From the NCBI RefSeq assembly GCF_029360705.1, contig NZ_JARKMX010000014.1, forward strand, positions 248,001 to 312,000: a DNA stretch of 64,000 nucleotides, read 5' to 3'. Below the pieces are notes generated by a model. It was not told the origin of the DNA. It searched no databases and saw only the letters and a list, made by a program, of their open reading frames with translations. Position 1 is the first letter of the stretch. The number at the start of each line of letters is the position of its first letter. The DNA is from Paraflavitalea pollutisoli. Its GTDB lineage: Bacteria; Bacteroidota; Bacteroidia; Chitinophagales; Chitinophagaceae. The translations under genes and the position numbers were made by a program. Below are positions 46,071 to 56,019 of this stretch, piece by piece.

Positions 46071-47453
46071 ATGAAATTGAACCCGCAGAAACCTTATGCG
46101 CTTATTTTGTTGCTATTCCTATGTTCAAGCACTTTTTATTCCTGTAAAGAAGACGGACTTGTAGACAGCAAACACGACCCCTCCAAAACGACCGTCTTTT
46201 CAGATTTCTCACCCAGAACAGGAGCAGTTAGAACACGCCTGTACATTTACGGAGACAATTTTGGGACAGATATCTCTTTGATCCGCGTATATATAGGCGA
46301 CAAAGAGATCAAGGTAGTCGGCGCCAATGGAAAACAAATTTATTGTTGGGTGCCTGGCCAAACGGCTACCGGGAAAGTACGGGTAGTAATCAATGAGACC
46401 TCGGGCAAAGTGGAACATACCTTTGAAGATCTATTCACGTACACCAATAGTACCACGGTGGGCACGCTCCTCGGCAACGTAGACGAGCTGGGCAACTCCT
46501 CCATCGTGGATGGGGCCTTTGAAGAGGCCAGGTTTTCGTATCCAGGCTGGGTAAGCTATGAGCCGGAAACCAATGTACTGTTTGTAACAGAATTGGACCG
46601 GGCCGTAAGACGGGTAGACCTGAACAACAGAACAGTATCTACGCTGGTTACCAATGGGCAGGCTTCCTTTACCAAGATGCAGACCACCACGCTCAGCGCC
46701 AATAAGGACACCTTGTTTCTGGGGGATGATAACGCAAACGTAACAGCCAGAACCAAGGTAGCCGTAGCCTACACACTGCGTTCGGAAAACTATCGCCGTG
46801 TACATCCTTACATCTACGATCCCGCCTGCTTTTCCACTGCACCGCATCCGGTAACCAACGAAATGTTCTACAATGGCTTTCAGGGTGTAAGTATCAAAAA
46901 AGCCATTCCGGATCCGGTCACGGGTGACCTTAACCCCAAACTGTTGTTCCTGGTAGGAGGAAGTACGAACAGTAATTCATTGATCTTCTTCCATCCCACC
47001 GGTAACTATGCTTATATCGTAATGCCTACCCGCATTTATAAGAGTATTTACAATTGGAATACACGCGAACTGGAACCTCCTATCCTCTTTGCAGGAAGCG
47101 CTACTGCAGGCGATGTGGACGCCATAGGCACATCAGCCCGGATACGCAAAGCTTACCAGGGGGTATTTGTAAAAAACCCTGCTTATGCAGGGCAGGCAGA
47201 TGAATACGACTATTACTTCTGTGACCAAACCAACCAAAGCATCCGCATACTAACGCCAACCGGGGTAGTCACCACTTTTGCAGGTAAAGGCAGCCCCACG
47301 CCCGACGGTAGCGTAAGGGGGTATATTGACGGCGATCCGAGAACGGAAGCCCGTTTTGCCGACCCCTCCGGTATAGATTATGACCCCGTTCGGAAAATAT
47401 TTTACATCGCAGAGCGCGATAATAAACGCATTCGAACCATCACAGCCGAATAA
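46071..47453 (+). CDS. Surface lipoprotein with IPT/TIG and NHL-repeat domains
   Basis: With the start at 46071 (MKLNPQKPYALILLLFLCSS) this is a 460-residue lipoprotein with a cysteine after TFYS (near residue 25). Residues about 40-125 form an IPT/TIG domain (FSDFSPRTGAVRTRLYIYGD, KVRVVINETSGKV), and about 130-460 form an NHL-type beta-propeller (SYPGWVSYEPETNVLFVTEL, ARFADPSGIDYDPVRKIFYI, AERDNKRIRTI). Such proteins are frequent next to susCD genes and probably help bind the glycan on the cell surface. It is the first gene of the second locus, 103 bases before susC. The ATG at 46020 would add 17 residues before the signal sequence. Ligand unknown. Confidence 0.8.
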   Translation: MKLNPQKPYALILLLFLCSSTFYSCKEDGLVDSKHDPSKTTVFSDFSPRTGAVRTRLYIYGDNFGTDISLIRVYIGDKEIKVVGANGKQIYCWVPGQTATGKVRVVINETSGKVEHTFEDLFTYTNSTTVGTLLGNVDELGNSSIVDGAFEEARFSYPGWVSYEPETNVLFVTELDRAVRRVDLNNRTVSTLVTNGQASFTKMQTTTLSANKDTLFLGDDNANVTARTKVAVAYTLRSENYRRVHPYIYDPACFSTAPHPVTNEMFYNGFQGVSIKKAIPDPVTGDLNPKLLFLVGGSTNSNSLIFFHPTGNYAYIVMPTRIYKSIYNWNTRELEPPILFAGSATAGDVDAIGTSARIRKAYQGVFVKNPAYAGQADEYDYYFCDQTNQSIRILTPTGVVTTFAGKGSPTPDGSVRGYIDGDPRTEARFADPSGIDYDPVRKIFYIAERDNKRIRTITAE

Positions 47454-47556
47454 AAACACAACACTTCCCACCTTTTATTTTAACCCATTGCGCGGTTGCG
47501 TCAGCCACTATATGCAGTAGTGAGAAGCAGCCCAGGCAATGAATGAATACACACTT

Positions 47557-50500
47557 ATGAAAATAATTGTCTCTGTATTAATGGCAATTGTTGGTGCTGT
47601 TACCTGTACCTACGCGCAGGATACCGCCCACATTGCCGCGACACCGACCGGTACAGTGATCGTTACCGGCACGATCGTCAATGAACAGAAAGATCCGATA
47701 CCGGGCGTCACCGTTACCATTAAAGATCAGCCCGGATTGGGTATCACTGCCAACGAAAAGGGAGTATACTCCATAAAGGCCAACAAGTACCAGTGGCTCG
47801 TTTTTTCGCACCTGAGCTTTGTACAGCAAGAGATCCTGATAAAGGACACGCTGGTCATCAATGTAACCCTCAAAACATCCGACAAGAAAGCCATGGATGA
47901 GGTCATTGTAACCGCTTTAGGACGTCAGAAAAAAGCGACCGTAACAGGAGCCATCACAACGGTCGATGTATCCACGCTCAAAACATCCACTTCCAGCATT
48001 ACCAATGCGCTGGCAGGAAACGTATCGGGCGTACTGGCTATGCAGGGTAGCGGGCAACCGGGCAGCAACTCCTCCGAATTCTGGATACGGGGTATATCCA
48101 CATTTGGAGCGGGCACATCAGCGCTTGTTCTGGTAGATGGTTTTGAAAGAAGCCTTAACGAGATCAATATTGAAGACATTGAAACCTTTACCGTACTTAA
48201 AGACGCCTCTACCACAGCCATCTACGGCTCGCGGGGGGCAAACGGCGTGGTGTTGATCACCACCAAAAAAGGTAAAACAGATAAGGTAAGCATCAATGCC
48301 AAATACGAAGGATCTTATAACACCCGCACCTTTACGCCCAAGTTCGTCGATGGGTACACCTATGCCAGTTTGATGAATGAAGCGCGCATCACCCGGAACG
48401 AGGAGCCGTTTTATACAGAGGAAGACCTTGCACTTATCAGGAACCAATTGGACCCCGACCTATTCCCCGACATCAGTTGGATGGACATGTTCCTGAAACC
48501 CGGTGCTTTGACGCAGCGTGCCTCCCTCAATTTCGACGGTGGTGGCTCGCTGGCGCGCTATTTCGTATCCGGCAGCTATATCGATGAAGGTGGCATGTAC
48601 GAAACCAGCGAAAACCTGAAAGGCTACAACACCAATGCCAACTACAAACGCTGGAACTATCGGGCGAATGTAGATATGAACCTTACTTCAACCACGTTGG
48701 TAAGGGTGGGGGTAAGTGGTAGCTTAGGTAAGCAAAACCTGCCGGGTGGTACTTATGACGAGATATGGGCCTCCCTCATGGGGCAAAACCCTATCTCGAT
48801 CCCCATCAAGTATTCTACCGGCCAGGTGGCGTCGAGAGGAGGTGCGGAAAGGCAAAACCCATGGGTCCTGATTACCCAACAAGGCTATATTGAAAACTGG
48901 CAAAACAAGATTCAAACGAACGTTACCCTCGAGCAAAACCTGAAATTCATTACGCCCGGCTTACGTTTTGTAGGACGCTTTGGTTACGACAACAACAATA
49001 ACAACTACATCCGCCGAATGAAATGGCCCGAAGGATGGATGGCAGAACGGCAACGTGAGTCAACCGGAGAACTGCGGCTAAAAAGATCCATTACCGAACA
49101 GCTGCTTACCCAGCGCTCCGATGCAACCGGCGACAGGGCCGAAACCTTCCAGGGAGAAATGCACTATACCAAAACCATTCAAAGCCACAGTTTTGGAGGA
49201 ATCGTTCAATATACCCAGGAGAAAAAGGTGAATACCTCCAATTATGCCGAAGATTTGATGCAGGGTATAGAGCGTCGCAATCAACGGCTGGCAGGCCGGT
49301 TTACCTATGGCTACCGCTCCCGTTATTTCTTTGATATAAACTTTGGCTATAACGGTTCAGAGAACTTTGCGGCCGGCCATCAGTTCGGACTGTTCCCTGC
49401 CGTGTCCGGTGCCTGGAACGTGGCCGAAGAAGATTTTATACAGAAAAAACTCCCCTGGATGGACATGTTCAAGATCCGCTATTCCTATGGAAGAGTGGGG
49501 AACGATTACATGCCGGTACGATTTCCTTACCTCGCCTCTTTCAGCACAAACGTCGACGCAGGCTACAACTGGGGCGATCTCGAAAGTAGAAATAGCTATC
49601 CCTCCCTCTCCTACTCACGGGTAGCTTCCAATACAATCACCTGGGAGATATCTACCAAACATGATCTTGGGCTGGATTTTTCTTTTTTCGGAGACAAGTT
49701 CGGCGGTGCACTCGATTATTTTCATGAGCAGCGCGACGGCATTTATATGGAAAGACAGTTCATCCCCGACATTGTGGGGTTGAAAGGACAGGATCCCCGT
49801 GCCAACGTAGGCTCTACCCTATCCAGTGGCTTTGATGGACAATTGAAACTATCTCATCAGATCAACAAAGTAAGCCTTACCCTGCGTAGTACCATGACCT
49901 ATAGTCGCAACAAAATACTGGAAGCAGATGAACAGTATAGCAACTACCCCTATACAACCCGGGCAGGTTTCAGGGTCAATCAAAACAAAGGACTCGTAGC
50001 ATTGGGGCTATTTGAAAGTTATGATGATATCCGCAACAGCCCTACCCAAAGTTTTGGGCGGGTAGCACCGGGCGATATTAAGTATAAGGACATTAACGGC
50101 GATGGCGTTATTAATGACAATGATATTGTAGCTGTTGGCGCCACCCGTTACCCGAATCTCATTTACGGTTTTGGTCTGTCGGCCAACTGGAAAGGTTTTG
50201 ATGCCAGTTTCTTATTTCAGGGAGCCGGAAAATCCTCTTTCTTCATCAATGGGTTCACGGTGTATCCCTTTAGCCAGGGAGACTGGGGCAATATACTCGC
50301 TGATGTGGTAGAATCTGGTCGCTGGATGTTGGGCAAGAATGAGGATCCCCATGCCGCCTACCCCCGGCTGAGCTATAACGGAAGTGCCAATAATTACCGG
50401 GCATCCACCTACTGGCTACGGGAGAGTTCTTACCTGCGGTTAAAAACGATAGATGCCGGATACACTTTTCCCAAAGCCATCACCAACAGGATAGGTGTCA

Positions 50501-50643
50501 AAACAATGCGCATTTATTTCCTGGGCACCAACCTGCTTACTTTCTCCCCATTCAAGATGTGGGATCCTGAAATGAACAGCACCAACGGACAGGCTTATCC
50601 ATTGGCCAAAACATTCACCTGCGGCTTAACCATCAACCTTTAA
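47557..50643 (+). CDS. SusC-like TonB-dependent transporter (second locus)
   Basis: With the ATG at 47557 (MKIIVSVLMAIVGAVTCTYA signal peptide) the protein has 1028 residues; an ATG at 47539 adds six. It has a CarboxypepD_reg-like domain (VIVTGTIVNEQKDPIPGVTV), then the plug with KATVTGAITTVDVSTLKTST, FWIRGISTFGAGTS, LVLVDGFERS, FTVLKDASTTAIYGSRGANG and a barrel to the C-terminal TCGLTINL. This is the full SusC signature. It is followed by susD at 11 bases and would import oligosaccharides released by the GH43 enzyme of the same operon. Confidence 0.93.
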   Translation: MKIIVSVLMAIVGAVTCTYAQDTAHIAATPTGTVIVTGTIVNEQKDPIPGVTVTIKDQPGLGITANEKGVYSIKANKYQWLVFSHLSFVQQEILIKDTLVINVTLKTSDKKAMDEVIVTALGRQKKATVTGAITTVDVSTLKTSTSSITNALAGNVSGVLAMQGSGQPGSNSSEFWIRGISTFGAGTSALVLVDGFERSLNEINIEDIETFTVLKDASTTAIYGSRGANGVVLITTKKGKTDKVSINAKYEGSYNTRTFTPKFVDGYTYASLMNEARITRNEEPFYTEEDLALIRNQLDPDLFPDISWMDMFLKPGALTQRASLNFDGGGSLARYFVSGSYIDEGGMYETSENLKGYNTNANYKRWNYRANVDMNLTSTTLVRVGVSGSLGKQNLPGGTYDEIWASLMGQNPISIPIKYSTGQVASRGGAERQNPWVLITQQGYIENWQNKIQTNVTLEQNLKFITPGLRFVGRFGYDNNNNNYIRRMKWPEGWMAERQRESTGELRLKRSITEQLLTQRSDATGDRAETFQGEMHYTKTIQSHSFGGIVQYTQEKKVNTSNYAEDLMQGIERRNQRLAGRFTYGYRSRYFFDINFGYNGSENFAAGHQFGLFPAVSGAWNVAEEDFIQKKLPWMDMFKIRYSYGRVGNDYMPVRFPYLASFSTNVDAGYNWGDLESRNSYPSLSYSRVASNTITWEISTKHDLGLDFSFFGDKFGGALDYFHEQRDGIYMERQFIPDIVGLKGQDPRANVGSTLSSGFDGQLKLSHQINKVSLTLRSTMTYSRNKILEADEQYSNYPYTTRAGFRVNQNKGLVALGLFESYDDIRNSPTQSFGRVAPGDIKYKDINGDGVINDNDIVAVGATRYPNLIYGFGLSANWKGFDASFLFQGAGKSSFFINGFTVYPFSQGDWGNILADVVESGRWMLGKNEDPHAAYPRLSYNGSANNYRASTYWLRESSYLRLKTIDAGYTFPKAITNRIGVKTMRIYFLGTNLLTFSPFKMWDPEMNSTNGQAYPLAKTFTCGLTINL

Positions 50644-50654
50644 TACCCATGACG

Positions 50655-52667
50655 ATGAAGAAAAAACAACTGATGATTGGCATGTTATTAACAGGCGTGA
50701 TAGCCTGTTCGATATCCTGCAAAAAGTACCTGAACGTAGAGCATTACTTCAATGACCGCCAGAGCGAGGAGCGTATCTTCAAAAGCAAAGACTATACAGA
50801 GCAATGGCTCGCCAATGCCTATAGCGCATTATTGAACAACAACCTCGAAATGGGGGCTACCGGTAATAACCTGACCAACTATTCGGATGACATGTACTTT
50901 AACGAATCGTCCGGGGGCAATGGAGAAAGGTTCCGAAGGTTCAAATTCGGCGAATACGACCATACCTGGCTCCAGTCCTGGTCTCAATCCTATGGCGGCA
51001 TCCGTCAGGCATCCGTCATGCTGCACAGCCTATCGGATGGCAGCACATTCACCGAGAGCCAGGTTACAGGGTATAAAGCGCAGGCCCGGTTTGTGCGCGC
51101 TTACCTCTATTGGCTGTTATTGCGCAAGTATGGCCCAGTGCCCATTATGCCTGATAAAGGGGTTGACTATGATGACACCTACGACAACCTCTCCTACCCA
51201 CGCAACACGTATGAGGAAGTGGCAGGCTTTATAGCCGAAGAGATGGCATTGGCGGCGAAAGATCTTCCCCTGAAATGGGACAATCGCAATATTGGCCGCC
51301 CCACGCGCGGGGCAGCATTGGCTACCCGCGCCAAAGCGTTGCTCTTCGCCGCCAGTCCACTGGCAAATGGCAATCCGGAAATGGCCGACTTTACCAATGA
51401 TGAGGGAAAACCATTGATTGCCCTGCAATACAGCGAAGAAAGATGGGCCAGGGCAGCAGCTGCCTGCAAGGATGTTATCAACCTCGGCATATACAAGCTC
51501 TACACAGCGGCGGCTAAAACTAGAGGAACTACGGATTACCCGGCTACCATTGCCCCACCCCATCACCCGGAGTATTCAGCGCGGAATTTTCCTGATGGCT
51601 GGGCAGACATTGATCCTTTCGAATCTTACAGGTCGGTCTTCAATGGAGAATTGTATGCTTCCGAAAACCCTGAAATGATATTTACCCGGGGAGACAACCA
51701 GATCAATGCAGAAGGAGGTATTATGGCATTGGCCAGACTCCAGATGCCGAAGACCGGAGGGGGATACAATTCGCATGGCCTTACACTGAAGCAATGCGAT
51801 GCTTACAGCATGAACGACGGAAAACCTTTCGACAGGCAGGCCATACGCAATCAGTACGGCAGCAATATGTTTGTACTGCCAGCTGAAGTAAATGCCTTTA
51901 AGCCATTATTGGCCAATGTATGGAAAGAATTTGCCAACCGCGAACCCCGGTTTTATGCTTCCGTGGCCTTCAGCGGTGCACTTTGGACCATGTCCAGCGC
52001 GGTAAGCAATCTGCCCACCGTTACCAACCAGCAGATATTTTATTACCGGGGAGAGTTTAATGGTTATATAAATGGAGATACCTGGTTGCCGACCGGCATT
52101 GGCATCATGAAATTCGTGAACCCGAAAGACAACAACAGTGGAAATGGCGGAAAGATCTTTCCCAAAGTAGACCTTGCCATACGGTACGCAGATATCCTGT
52201 TGATGTATGCCGAATCACTGAATGAACTGACCGGCACTTATAACATTCCTTCCTGGGATGGCACCGCTAGCTATGCAGTATCCAGGCTTGAAGAGGACAT
52301 GAAAAAAGCCGTAGGGCAAGTACGCATCCGGGCTGGCATACCAAACTTCGATCAATCCATATATGGCAGTAAAGAGGACCTGCGTAAAAAAATAAAGCAG
52401 GAACGGCAGGTGGAGTTTCTGGGCGAGAACCAGCGATACTACGACCTGCGTCGATGGAAAGATGCGCCTGTAGATGAAGCAGAGCAGATATACGGCTTTA
52501 ATACTTTTATGACCAAGGCGCAGGCTGCCCTGTTTCACACGCCGGTACGCGTACCCTTATTACAAACTACCTTTTCCAGGAAAATGTATTTCTGGCCGAT
52601 TGATTGGGATGAGCTGAGGAAGAACAAACGCCTGAATCAATCGCCCGGCTGGCCATCATTCGATTGA
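50655..52667 (+). CDS. SusD-like surface lipoprotein (second locus)
   Basis: This SusD/RagB protein of about 670 residues is longer than the two in the mannan locus. The preferred start MKKKQLMIGMLLTGVIACSI has lipobox SISC; the ATG at 50649 adds two residues. SusD features are QWLANAYSALLNNNLEMGAT, VRAYLYWLLLRKYGPVPIMP, TRGAALATRAKALLFAASPL and the end QERQVEFLGENQRYYDLRRW. It is 11 bases after susC. The extra length is in the middle of the protein (about 300-430), which may form an added loop in the binding surface. Confidence 0.92.
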   Translation: MKKKQLMIGMLLTGVIACSISCKKYLNVEHYFNDRQSEERIFKSKDYTEQWLANAYSALLNNNLEMGATGNNLTNYSDDMYFNESSGGNGERFRRFKFGEYDHTWLQSWSQSYGGIRQASVMLHSLSDGSTFTESQVTGYKAQARFVRAYLYWLLLRKYGPVPIMPDKGVDYDDTYDNLSYPRNTYEEVAGFIAEEMALAAKDLPLKWDNRNIGRPTRGAALATRAKALLFAASPLANGNPEMADFTNDEGKPLIALQYSEERWARAAAACKDVINLGIYKLYTAAAKTRGTTDYPATIAPPHHPEYSARNFPDGWADIDPFESYRSVFNGELYASENPEMIFTRGDNQINAEGGIMALARLQMPKTGGGYNSHGLTLKQCDAYSMNDGKPFDRQAIRNQYGSNMFVLPAEVNAFKPLLANVWKEFANREPRFYASVAFSGALWTMSSAVSNLPTVTNQQIFYYRGEFNGYINGDTWLPTGIGIMKFVNPKDNNSGNGGKIFPKVDLAIRYADILLMYAESLNELTGTYNIPSWDGTASYAVSRLEEDMKKAVGQVRIRAGIPNFDQSIYGSKEDLRKKIKQERQVEFLGENQRYYDLRRWKDAPVDEAEQIYGFNTFMTKAQAALFHTPVRVPLLQTTFSRKMYFWPIDWDELRKNKRLNQSPGWPSFD

Positions 52668-52750
52668 TCAAAAAACGGCTTGACTTTGCTATAATAAACG
52701 GTCCGTATCATCAAACGGGCTTCCTGTCACTAAAGATTCAAAAATTACGC

Positions 52751-53752
52751 ATGAAAAGTTTACAGCAATATATTATGATAGGCCTGTTGGGCATGGTGCT
52801 CAACTCCTGTACTGCCGAATGGGAGGATGAGCTTTATATACAGATGGTGTCCTTTAAAACCACGCTGAACAGCGAAGGGGTTGCCCCGGTTTACCTGAGA
52901 TACAACAAAAATGGGGAGGTGACCTACAATTTACCGCTCATCGTCAGTGGGTCTCAGCCCAACCAATCGGACAAGTATGTTAAAATAGAAGTGGATAACG
53001 ATACACTCACTATTTATAACAAGGAAAAGTATCAGCATCGCACCGATCTCTATTTTAAACAACTGCCTGCCAGTTATTTTGAATTGTCTTCGCCAACCTG
53101 TTTGATTCCAAGGGGATCAAATACGCAGAACTTTCCCATCAAATTCAAATTTGACAACTTAGACCTGGTGGAACGGTATGTGTTGCCACTTACCATCAAA
53201 GAAGATCCGGCTTATATCACCAATACCCGTAAGGGCTGGCGGAAAGCTTTGCTGAACGTGATACCCTTTAATGATTATTCGGGCAATTATTCCGCCACTT
53301 CCATGAACGCCTATCTGGATGGTCAGACTACCAACCCGCTCGTATCCAGCACCAGGACGGCCTATGTAGTAGATGAAAAATCGGTGTTCTTTTACGCCGG
53401 CGTAACCGAAGAAAGGGGAGAATCCCGGGGCGCCTATAAAGTTGTCATGGAATTTTTAGCGCCTGTAAAAGAAGGCAACGGCGACGAGGTAGGGGCATTG
53501 AATGTGTACGCAACCAACCCTGCCATCAATTTTGAAATGCTTGGCCAGCCAACCTATAAGCTCACAAAGACGGTAGACCCCACGAAGAAATACCTGGCAA
53601 AACAATATTATACAGTCAACCTCCGGTATAAATACGACGACATCACCACCATGCCTGGCATACCGGTGAGGTACAGCGTGGAAGGGTCAATGACTATGGA
53701 GCGCCAGCGAAACATACTCATTCCCGATGAAGACCAGGCCATTGAATGGTAA
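52751..53752 (+). CDS. DUF1735-type surface lipoprotein
   Basis: With the ATG at 52751 (MKSLQQYIMIGLLGMVLNSC, lipobox LNSC) the lipoprotein has 333 residues; a TTG at 52664 would add an unlikely 29 residues before it. The pattern TTLNSEGVAPVYLRYNKNGE, LPLIVSGS, TLTIYNKEKYQHRTDLYFKQ and PIKFKFDNLDLVERYVLPLT matches the DUF1735 (BT_3987-type) N-terminal domain common in susCD loci, followed by a C-terminal beta domain with YSVEGSMTMERQ. It is probably an accessory glycan-binding protein of the cell surface. It lies 83 bases after susD. Confidence 0.75.
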   Translation: MKSLQQYIMIGLLGMVLNSCTAEWEDELYIQMVSFKTTLNSEGVAPVYLRYNKNGEVTYNLPLIVSGSQPNQSDKYVKIEVDNDTLTIYNKEKYQHRTDLYFKQLPASYFELSSPTCLIPRGSNTQNFPIKFKFDNLDLVERYVLPLTIKEDPAYITNTRKGWRKALLNVIPFNDYSGNYSATSMNAYLDGQTTNPLVSSTRTAYVVDEKSVFFYAGVTEERGESRGAYKVVMEFLAPVKEGNGDEVGALNVYATNPAINFEMLGQPTYKLTKTVDPTKKYLAKQYYTVNLRYKYDDITTMPGIPVRYSVEGSMTMERQRNILIPDEDQAIEW

Positions 53753-53784
53753 GGGCAACAACAATCAACCAGTATCACAAACAC

Positions 53785-55326
53785 ATGCAAATGAAAACAT
53801 TCATTATAACGATAGGCATACTCGGTGGCATAATACTGTCTGCCGCCTGCCAAAAAGCAAAAGAACGTTATTACGACCCATTGCCGGAAAAACCTACCGG
53901 GCCTCCACCGCCAACAGGAGAATGGGCGGGATTTACGCGTGATAGCTTGTTTTTTAATCCCATTATGACGGGAGGACCTGATCCCTGGGTGACGCAGAAG
54001 AATGGTGTTTACTACTACACGTATACGCAGGGTAGTAAGCTCGTGATACTGGAGACCAAAAACCTGTCAGAGCTTGCTTCCGCACGCAGGTATGATGTGT
54101 GGACACCAGCGGCAGGCCACCCCTACTCCAGGAATTTATGGGCCCCCGAACTGCATGAGATCGATGGCAAATGGTATTTTTATTTTGCGGCAGATGACGG
54201 TAATAATGCGAACCACCGAATGTATGTAGTGGAAAACAGTTCCCCTACACCTGTAGAAGGCACCTGGGAGTTGAAGGGCAAGGTAGCTGATCCTACAGAT
54301 GAATGGGCCATAGATGGAACAATACTGCAGTATAATGGCCAAATGTACATGATCTGGTCGGGGGGAAATGCAGGGGCTCCTCCACAAAATATCTATATCG
54401 CTAAAATGACCAATCCCTGGACAATTTCCAGCGAAAAAGTGATGATCGCCACCCCCAATTATACCTGGGAAAAAAATGGCAACCCCATCAATGAAGGACC
54501 GCAGGTACTTGTCAATCCGCAAGGGCGGGTCTTTGTCATCTATTCGGGCAGTGGGTACTGGGTAGACGGCTATTGCCTGGGCCAACTTACGTTGAAAGAA
54601 GGCGGAGATCCCATGGATCCGGCTGACTGGACAAAAAAGAATCACCCCGTTTTTTCTATGCGTTCGGAAAGCAGCATCTTTGGCCCTGGGCATAACGGCT
54701 TCTTTAAATCGCCTGACGGCAAGGAAGACTGGATTATTTACCATGCCCGTTCTGTTGCCAATAGCAGCAGTGGAGCCCGCAGCCCAAACATACAACGCTT
54801 CCAATGGAATCCTGACGGATCGCCTAATTTTGGGCTTCCGTCTATAACTGCTGCTCCTCAGATACGTCCGTCTGGTGAACCGTGGCGTTATATCCATCCT
54901 ACAACCCAATGGTCAGTTACCGGATTTAGTTCGGAAGAGTCCGCCAGCGGTCGCCTGGCTTCTGCCATTATTGATGGCAACCTGACTACCATATGGATAA
55001 CACGGTACTCTACAGATGCAACGGATTACCCCCATCACTGGGTAACGATTGACATGGGCGCCCAGGCTACGGTAGACGGATTTATTATATCGCAGAAGGA
55101 AGGTGATCGCAAGATCAAAGAGCTGGAAATACTCATCAGTAATGACAACAATACCTGGGAAAGCACTGGTATATTTATGCTTAATGATGTTAACCTGCTG
55201 CGCCAGTTCATTGATCTGCCGCAAACCAAACAGTTGCGTTATTTTAAACTCGTCCCCAGATCCGGCCACGATACGCAAAAGCAACCGGGCCTGGCAGAAG
55301 TGTCAACCTTCCGGTTTAAAAGTTAG
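53785..55326 (+). CDS. GH43 glycosidase with C-terminal F5/8-type (discoidin) domain, lipoprotein
   Basis: With the ATG at 53785 (MQMKTFIITIGILGGIILSA, then AC lipobox) this 513-residue protein follows the DUF1735 gene by 32 bases. The five-bladed GH43 propeller (about 50-365) has the expected acidic triad: Asp66 in GGPDPW (base), Asp177 in WAIDGTIL (pKa modulator) and Glu237 in INEGPQVL (acid). The C-terminal about 130 residues form an F5/8 type C/discoidin domain (WSVTGFSSEESASGRLASAI, IDGNLTTIWITRYS), a carbohydrate-binding CBM32-like fold. GH43 enzymes are mostly alpha-arabinofuranosidases, arabinanases or beta-xylosidases, so an arabinose-containing glycan is the most likely target; the exact activity is not readable. 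Confidence 0.85.
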   Translation: MQMKTFIITIGILGGIILSAACQKAKERYYDPLPEKPTGPPPPTGEWAGFTRDSLFFNPIMTGGPDPWVTQKNGVYYYTYTQGSKLVILETKNLSELASARRYDVWTPAAGHPYSRNLWAPELHEIDGKWYFYFAADDGNNANHRMYVVENSSPTPVEGTWELKGKVADPTDEWAIDGTILQYNGQMYMIWSGGNAGAPPQNIYIAKMTNPWTISSEKVMIATPNYTWEKNGNPINEGPQVLVNPQGRVFVIYSGSGYWVDGYCLGQLTLKEGGDPMDPADWTKKNHPVFSMRSESSIFGPGHNGFFKSPDGKEDWIIYHARSVANSSSGARSPNIQRFQWNPDGSPNFGLPSITAAPQIRPSGEPWRYIHPTTQWSVTGFSSEESASGRLASAIIDGNLTTIWITRYSTDATDYPHHWVTIDMGAQATVDGFIISQKEGDRKIKELEILISNDNNTWESTGIFMLNDVNLLRQFIDLPQTKQLRYFKLVPRSGHDTQKQPGLAEVSTFRFKS

Positions 55327-55352
55327 TGTTCCGGTATAAAAGCGGCGCTACA

Positions 55353-55382
55353 AACCCTTCAGGTCCCATGACCTGAAGGGTT
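55353..55382. terminator. Perfect 13-bp hairpin after the GH43 gene
   Basis: AACCCTTCAGGTC (55353-55365) pairs exactly with GACCTGAAGGGTT (55370-55382) around a CCAT loop. It lies 26 bases after the GH43 stop and 31 bases before the stop of the convergent DUF3237 gene. There is no T-tract on either side, so termination efficiency is uncertain. Confidence 0.6.
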
Positions 55383-55413
55383 CAGTTCCAGCAAGCCACA
55401 AAATGAGAACGAT

Positions 55414-55941
55414 TTACTGAATTGTATAAATCCGGTAATTCACTTTGCCCGAAGCAGGAAAACTACCTACACCTATCGCCACGGTGTGATTAAGCCAGGC
55501 ATACCTCGGATGGCTTGTTTCAAATGACACCGCTGTTCGGAAATAATAATCAGCAGCAGCCAGCTCACCACCTTTTCCAGCACCAATCATAGCGAAGTTT
55601 TTTGCACTCGTGTGATTATATCCAGAATAGGTCATGTAAATAAGCGCGCCTTCATCAGTTTCAATAGTAGTGCGAACGTCTACTTTAAAGGTGGCGGAAT
55701 CAAGCACAAGTCCCCACTCTCCGCTACCTGCTACTATTTTACCTTTTATTTTATCGCCTGTTACAACGCCTTCCCTGAACGGAAAAATGATCCGTGTTCC
55801 TCTTAATACAGGTCCAACCATCTGTGGAGGCTGGAGATCGATCGCCAAATCAAATAAAAACTGAGACTTCAATTCCTGCGCAAAGAGCTGCTGATGAAAA
55901 AACAGGGCGCCAATAAATAGGGAGAAGATAATTTTTTTCAT
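55414..55941 (-). CDS. DUF3237 family secreted protein
   Basis: With the ATG at 55941 (MKKIIFSLFIGALFFHQQLF, AQ cleavage) this 175-residue protein is one DUF3237 domain: FDLAIDLQPPQMVGPVLRGT, IIFPFREGVVTGDKIKGKIV, TFKVDVRTTIETDEGALIYM and GYNHTSAK. DUF3237 is a small beta-barrel-like domain of unknown function, mostly cytoplasmic in other bacteria; the signal peptide here is less usual. It is the third gene in a minus-strand series with an SDR-like gene and an ECF sigma factor, 78 bases after the latter. The upstream ATG at 56007 would put 22 residues before the signal peptide. Confidence 0.8.
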   Translation of the reverse strand: MKKIIFSLFIGALFFHQQLFAQELKSQFLFDLAIDLQPPQMVGPVLRGTRIIFPFREGVVTGDKIKGKIVAGSGEWGLVLDSATFKVDVRTTIETDEGALIYMTYSGYNHTSAKNFAMIGAGKGGELAAADYYFRTAVSFETSHPRYAWLNHTVAIGVGSFPASGKVNYRIYTIQ

Positions 55942-56019
55942 ACTACATGGTTGTATTTTAGTAAATGCGTTAAAAGTATTATTACTATAATGGTTGACTT
56001 GCTTCAAGTGCCAATACGG

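Noticed and set aside
52664-52750. TTG start for the DUF1735 protein
   Set aside because: It puts 29 residues before a good lipoprotein signal sequence that starts at the ATG at 52751.
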